Source of the DNA: BOG-908 sp965198825
GTDB lineage: Bacteria > Pseudomonadota > Alphaproteobacteria > Acetobacterales > Acetobacteraceae
Reading direction: 5' to 3'
Assembly (NCBI GenBank): GCA_965198825.1
Contig: CBDAQB010000003.1
Span: 558,001 to 622,000, forward strand
DNA: 64,000 bases
The notes below the pieces were generated by a model. That model saw only the letters and a program-made list of their open reading frames with translations, made no database searches and had not been told where the DNA came from. Shown here one piece after another: positions 1-8,628 of this stretch. Every line of letters starts with the position of its first letter. The stretch's first letter is position 1. Both the position numbers and the translations under genes were made by a program.

Positions 1-1337
1 TGAACCGTCACGCCCTGTGCATCCCCGGCCGACCGCACAAACCCCAGCCGTTCCAGAATATGCACGGCGCGTTCCGGCGCGACATCCGACCCGCCAAGCG
101 CCCCAAGCCGTGCAAACCGCAGGCTCGCCGTCCGCTGCCAGGCCGGTTCCGCACCGGCCGACGTCACCTCGCCGGCCTCGCCGCCGCACAGCGCCATGAT
201 CATCGCGGTCGCCGCCTCGACCGCCGCAGGCAGCAGCGCCTGGTCCACCCCACGCTCGAACCGCTGCCTCGCATCGGTCGACAGCGCATGACGCCGTCCG
301 CTCAGCGCCACACGCACAGGATCGAACAGCGCGCACTCGAGAAACACATTCACAGTGTCCTCAGTGCTGCTCGTCGCCTCCCCGCCCACAATGCCAGCCA
401 GCGACTGCACCCCCGCGGCATCGGCGATCACCAGATCCTCCGCCGTCACCGTCAGGTCACGCCCTGCTAGGCTGCGGAAACTCTCGCCCGCGCCCCTGCG
501 CAAAACCAGCTCGCCACCGCTCACGCGATCCGCATCGAACACATGAAGCGGCCGCCCAAGATCGACGGTGAAGAAATTCGTCACATCGACCAGGGCGCTG
601 ATCGGCCTGAGCCCCACCGACGTCAGCCGCTGCTGCAACCAGGCAGGGGAGGGGCTATTACGCACCCCCCTGATCAGCCGGCCGAGTATCCAAGGGCAGT
701 CGCCCGGCGCCTCGTTCCGCCAGACGATCGGGCTGGCAAACGCTCCAGGCACGGCAGCCGGCGTCCAAGGCTTCAGCACCCCCAATCCGGCCGCCGCCAG
801 ATCACGCGCCACCCCGCGCACCGAAAGCGCATCCCCCCGGTTCGGCGTCACGCCGATTTCGATCACCGGATCATCCAGCCCTGCCCACGCCGCATACGGC
901 ATGCCGACAGGCGCATCCTCGGGCAATTCGATGATCCCGTCGTGATCCTCGCCCAACGCCAGCTCGCGAAAACTCACGAGCATGCCTTCGGATTTCTCGC
1001 CGCGTATCTCGCCGACCTTCAGCGTCACGCCGCTGCCCGGGATCACCGCGCCAGGCGGCGCGAACACCGTATGCAACCCGGTGCGCGCATTCGGCGCACC
1101 GCACACCACGGAAATCTCCCGCCCATCGCCGATATCCACAAGGCACTTCCGCAGCCGATCCGCATTGGGATGCTGCACCGCCTCTATCACCCGCGCGGTC
1201 ACGAAAGGTGCCAGCGCCGCCGCCTTGTTCTCCACCCCCTCCACCTCGAGCCCGATGGAGGACAGCGTCTCCGTGATCCGCTCCAGCGGAGCATCCGTCT
1301 CCAGATGCTCCCTCAGCCATGACAGCGTGAACTTCAC
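1..1337 (-). CDS. pheT: Phenylalanine--tRNA ligase beta subunit, partial (3' end off the window)
   Basis: This is the first 445 codons of the beta subunit of the alpha2-beta2 synthetase that charges tRNA-Phe in the cytoplasm. The N-terminus has the usual KFTLSWL opening, followed by a tRNA-binding (EMAP/OB-like) region with VVCGAPN and the B3/4 editing region that carries the conserved FFTVDLGRPLHVFDAD stretch. The start is GTG at 1337, whose GTGA overlaps the pheS stop by four bases, so the two genes are translationally coupled. No ATG gives a better N-terminus. The C-terminal part (B5 and ferredoxin-fold anticodon-binding domains) lies beyond the left edge. Identification is firm. Confidence 0.96.
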   Translation of the reverse strand, partial: MKFTLSWLREHLETDAPLERITETLSSIGLEVEGVENKAAALAPFVTARVIEAVQHPNADRLRKCLVDIGDGREISVVCGAPNARTGLHTVFAPPGAVIPGSGVTLKVGEIRGEKSEGMLVSFRELALGEDHDGIIELPEDAPVGMPYAAWAGLDDPVIEIGVTPNRGDALSVRGVARDLAAAGLGVLKPWTPAAVPGAFASPIVWRNEAPGDCPWILGRLIRGVRNSPSPAWLQQRLTSVGLRPISALVDVTNFFTVDLGRPLHVFDADRVSGGELVLRRGAGESFRSLAGRDLTVTAEDLVIADAAGVQSLAGIVGGEATSSTEDTVNVFLECALFDPVRVALSGRRHALSTDARQRFERGVDQALLPAAVEAATAMIMALCGGEAGEVTSAGAEPAWQRTASLRFARLGALGGSDVAPERAVHILERLGFVRSAGDAQGVTV

Positions 1338-2410
1338 TGGCTCACGCCCTCATGCAGGATCGCAGGCGCGAACGGCGAAAATCCGTAATGCCGCAGCCAG
1401 CGCAGATCGCTTTCGTAGAACGGCCGCAAATCCGCGATGCCGTACTTCAGCATGGTGATCCGCTCGACCCCCATGCCGAACGCGAACCCCTGCCACTCAC
1501 GCGGATCGATGCCGCAATTCGCCAGCACCTTCGGATGCACCATGCCGCTGCCGAGGATCTCCAGCCAGTCACCCCCAGCCCCGATCTCCCCGGTGCGGCG
1601 GTTCCAGCCGATATCGACTTCCATGCTCGGCTCGGTGAACGGGAAATAGCTCGCGCGGAACCGCACGGGCAGGGTGGCAATGCCGAAATACGCCCGCAGG
1701 AAATCGATCAGGCACCCCTTCAGGTGCCCGAGGGTGATATCCCGGTCGATGACCAGCCCCTCGCACTGATGGAACATCGGGCTATGCGTCGCGTCGTGAT
1801 CAGCCCGGAACGTCCGCCCTGGCACGATCACCCGGATCGGCGGCGGCTGCTCCAGCATGGTGCGCACCTGAACCGGACTGGTATGCGTGCGAAGCACGCG
1901 CGGCGCCGCACCAGGCTCGGCCGCCGCCAGATAGAAAGTATCGTGATCGTCGCGCGCAGGATGATGCGCCGGGATGTTGAGGGCGGAAAAATTGTGCCAG
2001 TCCGCCTCGATGTCCGGCCCCTCGGCGGTGGCGAAACCCATCGCCCCGAAGATCGCCGAGATCTCCTCCAAGGTCCTGCTGATCGGATGGATGGTGCCGG
2101 GCGGATCGAGCCGCGGCGGCAGCGAAGGATCCATCCGCTCGGCCGCCAATTTCGCTGCCAACGCCGCGGCCTCGAGCGTCTGCTTCTTGGCGTCGATCGC
2201 CTGAGCGAATTCGTCCTTCAGCCGGTTCAGCGCGGCCCCGCGCTCGCGCCGCTCTTCCGGCGCCGTCTTGCCCAGATCCCTCAGAAGGGAAGTGAGCACA
2301 CCCGACTTCCCGAGCGTGCCAGTACGAATGGCATCCCAGCTTTTCAGGTCAGGAGCATCATCGATCGCGGCAAGCGTACTCGCGCGAAGCGCATCCAAAT
2401 CGTCGCTCAA
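1334..2410 (-). CDS. pheS: Phenylalanine--tRNA ligase alpha subunit
   Basis: The 358-residue catalytic subunit of the cytoplasmic phenylalanyl-tRNA synthetase has the standard family length. An N-terminal coiled-coil arm (about residues 1-90) precedes the class II core. Visible core motifs include HPARDDHDTFYL, the motif 2 region with FHQCEGLVID, and the C-terminal GMGVERITMLKYGI (motif 3). It lies upstream of pheT and overlaps it by four bases. It is separated from rplT by about 80 bp that hold two strong hairpins (2437-2481). Confidence 0.97.
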   Translation of the reverse strand: MSDDLDALRASTLAAIDDAPDLKSWDAIRTGTLGKSGVLTSLLRDLGKTAPEERRERGAALNRLKDEFAQAIDAKKQTLEAAALAAKLAAERMDPSLPPRLDPPGTIHPISRTLEEISAIFGAMGFATAEGPDIEADWHNFSALNIPAHHPARDDHDTFYLAAAEPGAAPRVLRTHTSPVQVRTMLEQPPPIRVIVPGRTFRADHDATHSPMFHQCEGLVIDRDITLGHLKGCLIDFLRAYFGIATLPVRFRASYFPFTEPSMEVDIGWNRRTGEIGAGGDWLEILGSGMVHPKVLANCGIDPREWQGFAFGMGVERITMLKYGIADLRPFYESDLRWLRHYGFSPFAPAILHEGVSQ

Positions 2411-2436
2411 AACCGCCCCGCCTCATCAATGGGGGT

Positions 2437-2481
2437 CTGGGGCCTCCAGGCCCCAGCGGGGTCCAGGGGCAGAGCCCCTGG
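2437..2481. repeat. Double hairpin (REP-like) between rplT and pheS
   Basis: Two perfect GC-rich stems lie next to each other: a 9-bp stem at 2437-2445/248-2456 and an 8-bp stem at 2463-2470/2474-2481 with a three-base loop. The pattern of CTGGGGCCT with its complement followed by CCAGGGGC with its complement looks like REP sequences common in high-GC Proteobacteria. The location suggests it attenuates or separates transcription from rplT into pheST, or protects the rplT 3' end. No T-tract follows, so a classical intrinsic terminator is not supported. Confidence 0.6.
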
Positions 2482-2493
2482 CCTTGCCGTGTC

Positions 2494-2889
2494 TTACTCA
2501 GCCGCCGCTGCGGGCGCATCCTCAGCAGGCGCAGCCTCGATAGTAGCCTGCACTGCCTTCACGATTTCGGAAAATGACGCAGGATCGTCGAAAGCGATCG
2601 CCGCCAGCATCTTGCGGTCGATGACGATGCCAGTCTGGTTCAGCCCATGGATGAACCGGCTGTAGGTGATGCCGTGCTCGCGCACCGCCGCGTTGATACG
2701 CTGGATCCAGAGCGCGCGGAATTCGCGCTTCTTCACCCGCCTGTCGCGGTAGGCGTATTGCAGCGACTTCTCGAGCCGCTCGAGAGCGATCCGGTAGTTC
2801 GTCGAAGACCGTCCGAAGAACCCCTTGGAGGCCTTTAGAACCTTCTTGTGGCGTGCGTGGGTCGTCGTACCCCGCTTGACGCGTGCCAT
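2494..2889 (-). CDS. rplT: 50S ribosomal protein L20
   Basis: The 131-residue protein opens MARVKRG and contains GFFGRSSTNYR and RDRRVKKREFRALWIQRINAA, the classic L20 rRNA-binding helices. It binds 23S rRNA early in assembly of the large subunit. The C-terminus has an Ala/Glu-rich tail about ten residues longer than in E. coli. It lies 13 bp downstream of rpmI in the usual rpmI-rplT order. In enterobacteria L20 represses its own operon by binding the leader; whether that applies here cannot be seen. Confidence 0.97.
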   Translation of the reverse strand: MARVKRGTTTHARHKKVLKASKGFFGRSSTNYRIALERLEKSLQYAYRDRRVKKREFRALWIQRINAAVREHGITYSRFIHGLNQTGIVIDRKMLAAIAFDDPASFSEIVKAVQATIEAAPAEDAPAAAAE

Positions 2890-2902
2890 CTATCCGCCCT
2901 CC

Positions 2903-3106
2903 CTAGCCGAGACCGTAGGGGGCCCACTGCTTGACGGTCAGGCCGTCTGCGTGGGTCAGGGTCTGGCTGCCGCGGTTGGAGCGAATAGCCTTCTGCGAGC
3001 GTGCCGAAAGGTTGTGGCGCTTCTTGCCTGGACCGGCCATGACCTTGCCAGTCGCCGTGATCTTGAAGCGCTTCTTGACGGAAGACTTCGTCTTCATCTT
3101 GGGCAT
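2903..3106 (-). CDS. rpmI: 50S ribosomal protein L35
   Basis: The 67-residue basic protein begins MPKMKTKSSVKKRFK and contains GKKRHNLSARSQKAIR, both diagnostic of L35. It is a large-subunit protein and the first gene of rpmI-rplT-pheS-pheT. In many bacteria infC lies directly upstream; here the 250 bp upstream contain no infC, so the initiation factor gene must be elsewhere. Confidence 0.96.
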   Translation of the reverse strand: MPKMKTKSSVKKRFKITATGKVMAGPGKKRHNLSARSQKAIRSNRGSQTLTHADGLTVKQWAPYGLG

Positions 3107-3480
3107 TTCGTACTCCTATAGGGTAAGCCTCGCCGGGCCGCCGAGGTGGCGGGGTGCGAGTGTCACGGCCGGGCATGCCCATCATGGCCCGGTCGCGTGA
3201 GAGCGCGCGGTGTAGCGTCGGCAGCACACATAAGCAAGACCTCGGCGCGCTCCACCGAAAAACATCCGCGCGCCACCCCCTCAAGGTTGCATACAAGCCC
3301 ATCTTTATGCGTTACGGTTGCAGGAAGCCGAATACGGTTGTAGCGCACCAGGGATAGCAGCCAATTTTCGCCACCCGCATATCGAACCCCGGTCCGGACA
3401 GCAGATCGACGACGGTTCAACCACTTGTCGTCGAGACACCAGGCCGCTGCCGCGAGCTCGACTACTGCTCCATCGGCCAG
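3107..3480. other. Intergenic region between rpmI and the TonB-like genes
   Basis: This divergent gap should carry the promoters of rpmI (minus) and of the plus-strand TonB-like gene. From 3358 to 3480 the plus strand is open in the frame of the 3481 gene and encodes a stretch similar to the start of the neighbouring paralogue (TPGxC...C), so at least the last 60 bp are probably coding. I see no infC and no clear promoter boxes. Confidence 0.5.
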
Positions 3481-4287
3481 ATGCGAACCTTGGTGCAGGT
3501 CCCGCTCGGCAAGCCTTTCCTCTGTCCCGAGTGCGGCCGCCCCCTCCACACACCGCCTGCGAAACCGCGGCGGTCCAGCCGCAGAACGCTTCTGGTGGGG
3601 ACAGGCGCCGCCGCCGTCGCCCTTCTCTCCCTAGGCCTCTGGCGCGGGTCGGACCGCTCCAGCGAAGACCATCGCCGCATCGCCCTCGCCGCCCAGGCGT
3701 CCCTCCAAAACGCTGCATCGCTCCAGGCCAAGGCCGCAATCCAGGCACCACCGCTGCAAACCCTCTCAACCACCCAATCGGCGCCGGCGCCCGTCACCCA
3801 GGTCGATGCCCTTGCCGAGGCGTTGCCAACGCTCACCCTGGCCGAAACCGCGGCGCCTGCCGCGCCCGCAACCATTCCATCGGAGACGCTCGCCGCCGCG
3901 CGCTACGCCCCGTCCGCCCTGAAGGTCGGTGACGAGATCATGGCGGAGCTACCCACCCTGCAACTTTCCGAAACCCTGCCGGACCCACCGCCGCTGCCGC
4001 GCGACCGCGGCTTCACCCCGGTCGCCATCGCCGGCGGCGCGCCCGCTTACCCCAACGACTACATCCACGATCACCGCACCGGCGAAGTCTCCCTCTCCTG
4101 CCGGATCGAGCAGGACGGCCAACCCACGGGATGCATCGTCCACGACCTGCAAGGCGGCCGCCGCTTCGCAGAGGCCGCCGTCAACTGGCTCAATAGCGGC
4201 GCCGTACATTTCGCCCCCATTTTGCGCGGCGGCCGCCCCGTGACCCAGCAAGAACATTGGACAGTCAGCTTCAGGCCGCCGCGCTGA
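3481..4287 (+). CDS. TonB-C-like protein with N-terminal zinc ribbon (paralogue 1)
   Basis: The 268-residue product (from ATG 3481) has a CPECGRPL half zinc ribbon near residue 18 and one membrane segment (about residues 38-55, TLLVGTGAAAVALLSLGLW). An Ala/Pro-rich periplasmic linker follows, then a C-terminal TonB/TolA-type fold of about 80 residues (GEVSLSCRIEQDGQPTGC, RRFAEAAVNWL). The layout suggests an inner-membrane, periplasm-facing protein. TonB-dependent energy transduction is possible, but no ExbB/ExbD lies nearby. The adjacent gene at 4393 is a paralogue. Its N-terminus aligns with sequence upstream of 3481 (TPGRC, then DYCSIGQ), so the true start is probably upstream, although no ATG, GTG or TTG exists between the TAG at 3355 and 3481. 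Confidence 0.7.
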   Translation: MRTLVQVPLGKPFLCPECGRPLHTPPAKPRRSSRRTLLVGTGAAAVALLSLGLWRGSDRSSEDHRRIALAAQASLQNAASLQAKAAIQAPPLQTLSTTQSAPAPVTQVDALAEALPTLTLAETAAPAAPATIPSETLAAARYAPSALKVGDEIMAELPTLQLSETLPDPPPLPRDRGFTPVAIAGGAPAYPNDYIHDHRTGEVSLSCRIEQDGQPTGCIVHDLQGGRRFAEAAVNWLNSGAVHFAPILRGGRPVTQQEHWTVSFRPPR

Positions 4288-4392
4288 CACGCCTCTCATG
4301 TTGACAGGTCGTGGGAGAAGTTCTCGCCAGAGCGTTGCCAATGCGGCAGTATTGGCCGCGAGAGTCGTTCAGACGTCGGCGAGACACCCCTA

Positions 4393-5277
4393 GTGCCAGT
4401 CACAGCCACCTCCAAGCAGCGCCTTGCTTCCAAAACGCCAGGCCTGTGCACGAACACCGCGGATTGTGCGGTGGGCAGGCGCGGCAAGCCGGTCATGGTC
4501 GCGCTGAACCAGCCCTTCCGCTGCCCCAACTGCGGGGGTCCGCTCACCCCGCCCGACCCGGCCGACATGCGCAGGAGCCTGGTCGTCCCCCTGCTGACCG
4601 GGGGCGCTGTCCTCCTGCTCCTTCTGCTCGCCGCCACCTGGCTCACGCTCACCCGCCCAAAGGCGCCGGTCCAGACCGCCGCCCGCGTCACCGCGCCCGT
4701 GCAAACCGCAGTCACCACCCCGGCGCCTCCGCCACCCAGCCCACCTGAGCCGCCGGTCGGCTCCGGCCAGCTCGGCACCACTCCGCCAAACCCCGCCCTG
4801 GTCGGCTCTTCCAGCCCGGCCGGTCCCACCTCCGCCACCCTGGCGAGCGGCACTCCCACCCAGCCCGCCGCCGCGCCAACCCCGGCGCCCACGCCTACGC
4901 CCCCCGCCGCCGCGAGCAAGCCGGCCGCCCCGACCGCGGCGGAAATCAAGCGCCAGCACCGCGTCGTCGCCACCCGCCAGAAGCGCCGGGCGGCAAGCGG
5001 CGAACTCTCCGCGGAAATGCTCCCGCTGGACGGCAGCCGCCCCGACTACCCCGCCGAATACGAGGACCAGCAGATCCCAGGCTCGGTTTCCGTCACCTGC
5101 ATGATCGAGCCGGACGGCCACGCCACCGGCTGCGTCACCCGCGCCGCAGGCGGCCCCCGCTTCGCCGAATCAGTCGAACACTGGCTGGGCCGGGAAGGCA
5201 CCCGCTTCACCCCCATGATGAAAAACGGCCACCCCATCCCCGCCCGCTTCACCTGGAACATCCAGTTCTTCCCGTGA
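4393..5277 (+). CDS. TonB-C-like protein with N-terminal zinc ribbon (paralogue 2)
   Basis: This 294-residue protein starts at GTG 4393. It has a four-cysteine ribbon (C19 and C25, then CPNC at 48-51), one membrane segment (about 67-83, VVPLLTGGAVLLLLLLAAT), a long Pro/Ala-rich linker (about 90-185) and a C-terminal TonB/TolA-like domain (SVSVTCMIEPDGHATGC, GPRFAESVEHWL). The same order in the gene 105 bp upstream shows a tandem duplication with a diverged linker. The cytoplasmic ribbon plus periplasmic TonB-C combination is unusual. The function is unknown, and I would not name it tonB. Confidence 0.72.
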   Translation: MPVTATSKQRLASKTPGLCTNTADCAVGRRGKPVMVALNQPFRCPNCGGPLTPPDPADMRRSLVVPLLTGGAVLLLLLLAATWLTLTRPKAPVQTAARVTAPVQTAVTTPAPPPPSPPEPPVGSGQLGTTPPNPALVGSSSPAGPTSATLASGTPTQPAAAPTPAPTPTPPAAASKPAAPTAAEIKRQHRVVATRQKRRAASGELSAEMLPLDGSRPDYPAEYEDQQIPGSVSVTCMIEPDGHATGCVTRAAGGPRFAESVEHWLGREGTRFTPMMKNGHPIPARFTWNIQFFP

Positions 5278-5307
5278 ACGCGCGCTGAGCGGCAACACCG
5301 GAAGACC

Positions 5308-5433
5308 AACCACCAAGACACCAAGGACGCGGAGTTGCACGGAGGCGGCGATGCCATGACAGGGTGCTCCCCTCTGCTCATGTCGCCCGGCCTCTTCGTG
5401 AGCCTTCGTGTTCTTCCCATCTTCGTGGTGGAC
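5308..5433. repeat. Degenerate inverted repeat of the CCACGAAGACACGAAG type, copy 1
   Basis: The gap between the second TonB-like gene and dapF begins with CCACCAAGACACCAAGGA (from 5308) and ends with a diverged inverted counterpart (CTTCGTGTTC ... CTTCGTGGTGG, 5405-5430). A related pair occurs at 42020-42127. The pattern resembles small non-coding dispersed repeats of environmental bacteria; no ORF is supported in it. Confidence 0.55.
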
Positions 5434-5519
5434 CTTAACCACCGCGCCGCCGTACGCGGTTCAACCAAAAGCCACAGCTCTTTGGCGCCGCACAATCACC
5501 AGTGCTAAAGCGCACCCCC

Positions 5520-6341
5520 ATGGGCCTCCCCTTCCTCAAAATGCACGGCGCCGGAAACGATTTCGTGGTCCTGGACCTCCGCACCAGCCAGGCCGCACTC
5601 ACCCCGACCCTCATCGCCGCCATGGCCGACCGCCGGCGCGGCATCGGCTGCGACCAGCTCATCGTCATCGCCCCCGCGGACGGCGGCGCCGACGCCACCA
5701 TGCAAATCCACAACGCCGACGGCACCCCAGCCGAAGCCTGCGGCAACGCCACCCGCTGCGTCGCCTGGCTCCTCGCGGAAGAAACTGGAAGCCAGCACAT
5801 CACTCTTCAAACCGAGGCCGGCCTGCTGGAAGCGCACATCCAACCGAACGCCCAGATCACCGTGGACATGGGCGCTCCGCGCCTGGGCTGGCGCGACATC
5901 CCGCTCGCCACCGAAATGGACACCCTCCACCTCGGCCTGCCCGGCGACCCGGCCGCCCTTTCCATGGGCAACCCCCACATCACCCTCTTCGTCGAACATC
6001 TGTCAGACCACGACATCGCCACCCAAGGTCCGGCCCTCGAGCACCACCATCTCTTCCCTGAGCGGGTCAACGCCGGCTTCGCCCAGATCACCGGCCCCGC
6101 CAGCCTGCGCCTGAAGGTCTGGGAACGCGGCGCCGGACTGACCCTCGCCTGCGGCTCAGGCGCCTGCGCCGCCCTGGTGAACGCCCACCGCCGCGGCCTC
6201 CTCCCGCGCGAAGCCACCATCGAGGCCGACGGCGGCACCCTCCACATCGCCTGGCGCGAGCACGACGGCCACGTCCTCATGACCGGCCCCGCCGTCACCG
6301 CCTTCAAAGGCGAGATCGACCTCGCGGCATTTCCTCGATGA
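5520..6341 (+). CDS. dapF: Diaminopimelate epimerase
   Basis: The 273-residue enzyme interconverts LL- and meso-diaminopimelate in lysine and peptidoglycan synthesis. The family opening FLKMHGAGNDFVVLD starts five residues after ATG 5520; a GTG at 5502 is also open but would add an atypical extension. The two catalytic cysteines are C74 in the ACGNATRC motif and C211 in the ACGSGAC motif, one per half of the pseudo-symmetric fold. The stop overlaps the mtaB start (ATGA), the first link of a dapF-mtaB-ftsY operon. Confidence 0.96.
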   Translation: MGLPFLKMHGAGNDFVVLDLRTSQAALTPTLIAAMADRRRGIGCDQLIVIAPADGGADATMQIHNADGTPAEACGNATRCVAWLLAEETGSQHITLQTEAGLLEAHIQPNAQITVDMGAPRLGWRDIPLATEMDTLHLGLPGDPAALSMGNPHITLFVEHLSDHDIATQGPALEHHHLFPERVNAGFAQITGPASLRLKVWERGAGLTLACGSGACAALVNAHRRGLLPREATIEADGGTLHIAWREHDGHVLMTGPAVTAFKGEIDLAAFPR

Positions 6342-7564
6342 GCGAAGTCATCACGTTCGGCTGCCGCCTGAACGCCTACGAAAGCGACATCATACGCGGC
6401 CTCACCGCCCACCTTCCCGGCGAAATCGTGGTGAACACCTGCGCCGTCACGGGCGAAGCCGAGCGCCAGGCCAGGCAGGCGATCCGCCGCCTCACACGCG
6501 ACCGCCCCGAAGCGCGCATCACCGTCACCGGCTGCGCGGCCCAGATCGCGCCCTCCCGCTGGTCCGCCCTGCCTGGCGTCACGCGCGTCCTGGGCAACAC
6601 CGAAAAACTCCAGAAAACCGCCTGGCAGGAAGGCTCACGCGCCGGCGTCGCCGACATCATGCAGGCCGAAACACCCGTCCCCACCTTCAGCCATTCCTTC
6701 GCCGGCCGCGCCCGCGCGCTGGTGCAGATCCAGCAAGGCTGCGACCACCACTGCACCTTCTGCGTCATTCCCCTCGGCCGGGGCCGCAACCGCTCCGTCC
6801 CCGCCGCCGACATCGTCGCCCGCATCCAAACCCTGGCCGGCCAGGGCACACATGAAGCCGTCCTCACAGGCGTGGATGCCACCAGCTACGGCCAGGATCT
6901 CCCTGGCCAGCCGACCCTCGGCGCCCTGGTCTGCCGGATCCTCGCCGAAGTGCCGACCCTCGCGCGCCTGCGCCTTTCGTCCATCGACCCCGCCGCCATC
7001 GACGACGACCTCTGGCGAGCCATCGCCGAGGAACCCCGCCTCATGCCCCACCTCCACCTCTCGCTGCAGTCGGCCTCCGCCATGGTCCTCAAGCGCATGC
7101 GCCGCCGCCACTCGCCCGGTCAGGCTTCCGAAACCATCGCCCGTGCCCGCTCGCTGCGCCCAGGCATCGCCATAGGCGCCGACCTCATCGCCGGCTTCCC
7201 CACCGAAACCGACGCCCAGGCCCACGAAACCCTCGACTGGCTCGGCCGCCACGCGCTCCCCTACCTGCACGTCTTCCCCTACAGCGAACGCCCGGACACC
7301 CCCGCCGCACGCATGCCGCAGATCCCCCTCGAAACCCGCCGCGCCCGCGCCGCCGCCCTGCGCGCCCAGGCCGCGGAGGCCGCGCACCGCTGGCACCAAT
7401 CCGCCATCGGAACGGTGGCGGAAATCCTCACCGAGGCCGGCCCCACCAGCCACACCGCGCATTTCGCCCCAGTCCGCCTCACCACCCAGCACCCGCCAGG
7501 CCTGCTCCTGCGCGCCAGAATCATCGCGGCCGACGCGGCCGCCCTCACAGCGGAACCGATTTGA
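6338..7564 (+). CDS. mtaB: tRNA (N6-L-threonylcarbamoyladenosine(37)-C2)-methylthiotransferase
   Basis: This 408-residue radical-SAM enzyme adds a methylthio group to t6A37 of ANN-decoding tRNAs. The N-terminal UPF0004 domain carries cysteines in FGCRLN and NTCAVT. The radical-SAM cluster C135-x3-C139-x2-C142 (CDHHCTFC) follows. GCRLN and the absence of MiaB-specific sequence favour MtaB over MiaB or RimO. The TRAM-like C-terminus is short. It overlaps dapF by four bases and the ftsY start by one base, consistent with one transcript. Confidence 0.92.
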   Translation: MSEVITFGCRLNAYESDIIRGLTAHLPGEIVVNTCAVTGEAERQARQAIRRLTRDRPEARITVTGCAAQIAPSRWSALPGVTRVLGNTEKLQKTAWQEGSRAGVADIMQAETPVPTFSHSFAGRARALVQIQQGCDHHCTFCVIPLGRGRNRSVPAADIVARIQTLAGQGTHEAVLTGVDATSYGQDLPGQPTLGALVCRILAEVPTLARLRLSSIDPAAIDDDLWRAIAEEPRLMPHLHLSLQSASAMVLKRMRRRHSPGQASETIARARSLRPGIAIGADLIAGFPTETDAQAHETLDWLGRHALPYLHVFPYSERPDTPAARMPQIPLETRRARAAALRAQAAEAAHRWHQSAIGTVAEILTEAGPTSHTAHFAPVRLTTQHPPGLLLRARIIAADAAALTAEPI

Positions 7565-8475
7565 TGGCCGGCTTCTTCTCCCGCCTGAAGGAAGGCCTCG
7601 CGAAGAGCACGCAAAAGCTCAGCGGCATCACCGCCGCCTTCACCAAGCGCAAACTCGACGACGCCGCCCTCGAGGAACTCGAAGACCTCCTGATCGGCGC
7701 CGACCTCGGTCACCAGGTCGCCCGCCGGATCATCCGCGACTTCCGCAGCACCCGCTTTGGCGACGAAGTCACCGACCAGGAAGTTCGCGACACCCTCGCC
7801 CGCGAAATCGCCGCCATCCTCACCCCGGTGGCGCAACCCCTCATCATCGGCAAAGCGCGCAAGCCGCACGTCATCCTCGTCGCAGGCGTCAACGGCGTTG
7901 GCAAAACCACCACCATTGGCAAGCTCTCGCTGAATTTCCGAGACCTCGGCCTCAAATCCATCCTTGTCGCCGGCGACACCTTCCGCGCCGCCGCGGTGGA
8001 ACAACTGCAAATCTGGGGCGAGCGAACCGGCGCCCCCGTCGTCTCAGGCGCCGCGAACACCGACGCCGCAGGCCTCGCCTACAACGCCCTTACACGCGCC
8101 CAGGCGGAAGCCGCCGACGTCCTCCTCATCGACACCGCCGGCCGCCTCCACAACAAATCCGCGCTCATGGAGGAGCTTCAGAAAATCATCAGGGTCCTGC
8201 GCAAACAGGATGCCACAGCCCCGCACAGCGTCATCCTGGTGCTGGACGCCACCACCGGCCAAAACGCCATCCAGCAAGTCAAAATCTTCAAGGAACTCGT
8301 CGCCGTCACCGGCCTCATCGTCACCAAGCTCGACGGCAGCGCCAGAGGCGGCATCGTCGTAGCGTTGGCCGAAGAATTTAAACTCCCCATCCACGCCGTC
8401 GGCGTTGGCGAACAAGCCGCCGACTTGCGCCCGTTTGATCCTGCCGATTTTGCACGTGGGCTGGTTGGTGGTTGA
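7564..8475 (+). CDS. ftsY: Signal recognition particle receptor FtsY
   Basis: The 303-residue SRP receptor GTPase docks SRP-ribosome complexes at the membrane. An N-terminal four-helix N domain (about 1-95) precedes the G domain with the P-loop GVNGVGKTTT, DTAGRLHNK and TKLDGSARGG, ending GVGEQAADLRPF. It lacks the long acidic A domain of E. coli FtsY, as is common in alphaproteobacteria. The preferred start is ATG 7564, overlapping the mtaB stop by one base; a TTG three bases earlier is less likely. Confidence 0.95.
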   Translation: MAGFFSRLKEGLAKSTQKLSGITAAFTKRKLDDAALEELEDLLIGADLGHQVARRIIRDFRSTRFGDEVTDQEVRDTLAREIAAILTPVAQPLIIGKARKPHVILVAGVNGVGKTTTIGKLSLNFRDLGLKSILVAGDTFRAAAVEQLQIWGERTGAPVVSGAANTDAAGLAYNALTRAQAEAADVLLIDTAGRLHNKSALMEELQKIIRVLRKQDATAPHSVILVLDATTGQNAIQQVKIFKELVAVTGLIVTKLDGSARGGIVVALAEEFKLPIHAVGVGEQAADLRPFDPADFARGLVGG

Positions 8476-8482
8476 TCAGTAA

Positions 8483-8614
8483 AGGAAGATCTTCTTTTTG
8501 AAAAAAAGAAGCAAAAAACTTTTGGACGCTTAGGCCGGGCCTTTCCACGATCTCGGTCCCAAGTCGCAAAAGTTTTTTGGTTCTTTTTTTTCAAAAAAGA
8601 ACTGCTTCCTTCCT
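8483..8614. repeat. AT-rich nested inverted repeat, full copy A
   Basis: This is one of 13 copies of the element. The left arm is AGGAAG, then a self-complementary TTCTTTTTG/AAAAAAAGAA hairpin, then CAAAAAACTTTTG. A GC-rich centre (GGCCGGGCC) follows, and the right arm is CAAAAGTTTTTTGG, then a second self-complementary T/A hairpin, then CTTCCTTCCT. The arms are inverted relative to each other. It fills the gap between the convergent stops of ftsY and the diguanylate cyclase, where it could act as a two-way terminator. Confidence 0.85.
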
Positions 8615-8628
8615 AAAACCCATCACCC

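Noticed and set aside
3107..3357. Possible infC upstream of rpmI
   Set aside because: None of the three minus-strand frames gives an IF3-like sequence, and the space is too short.
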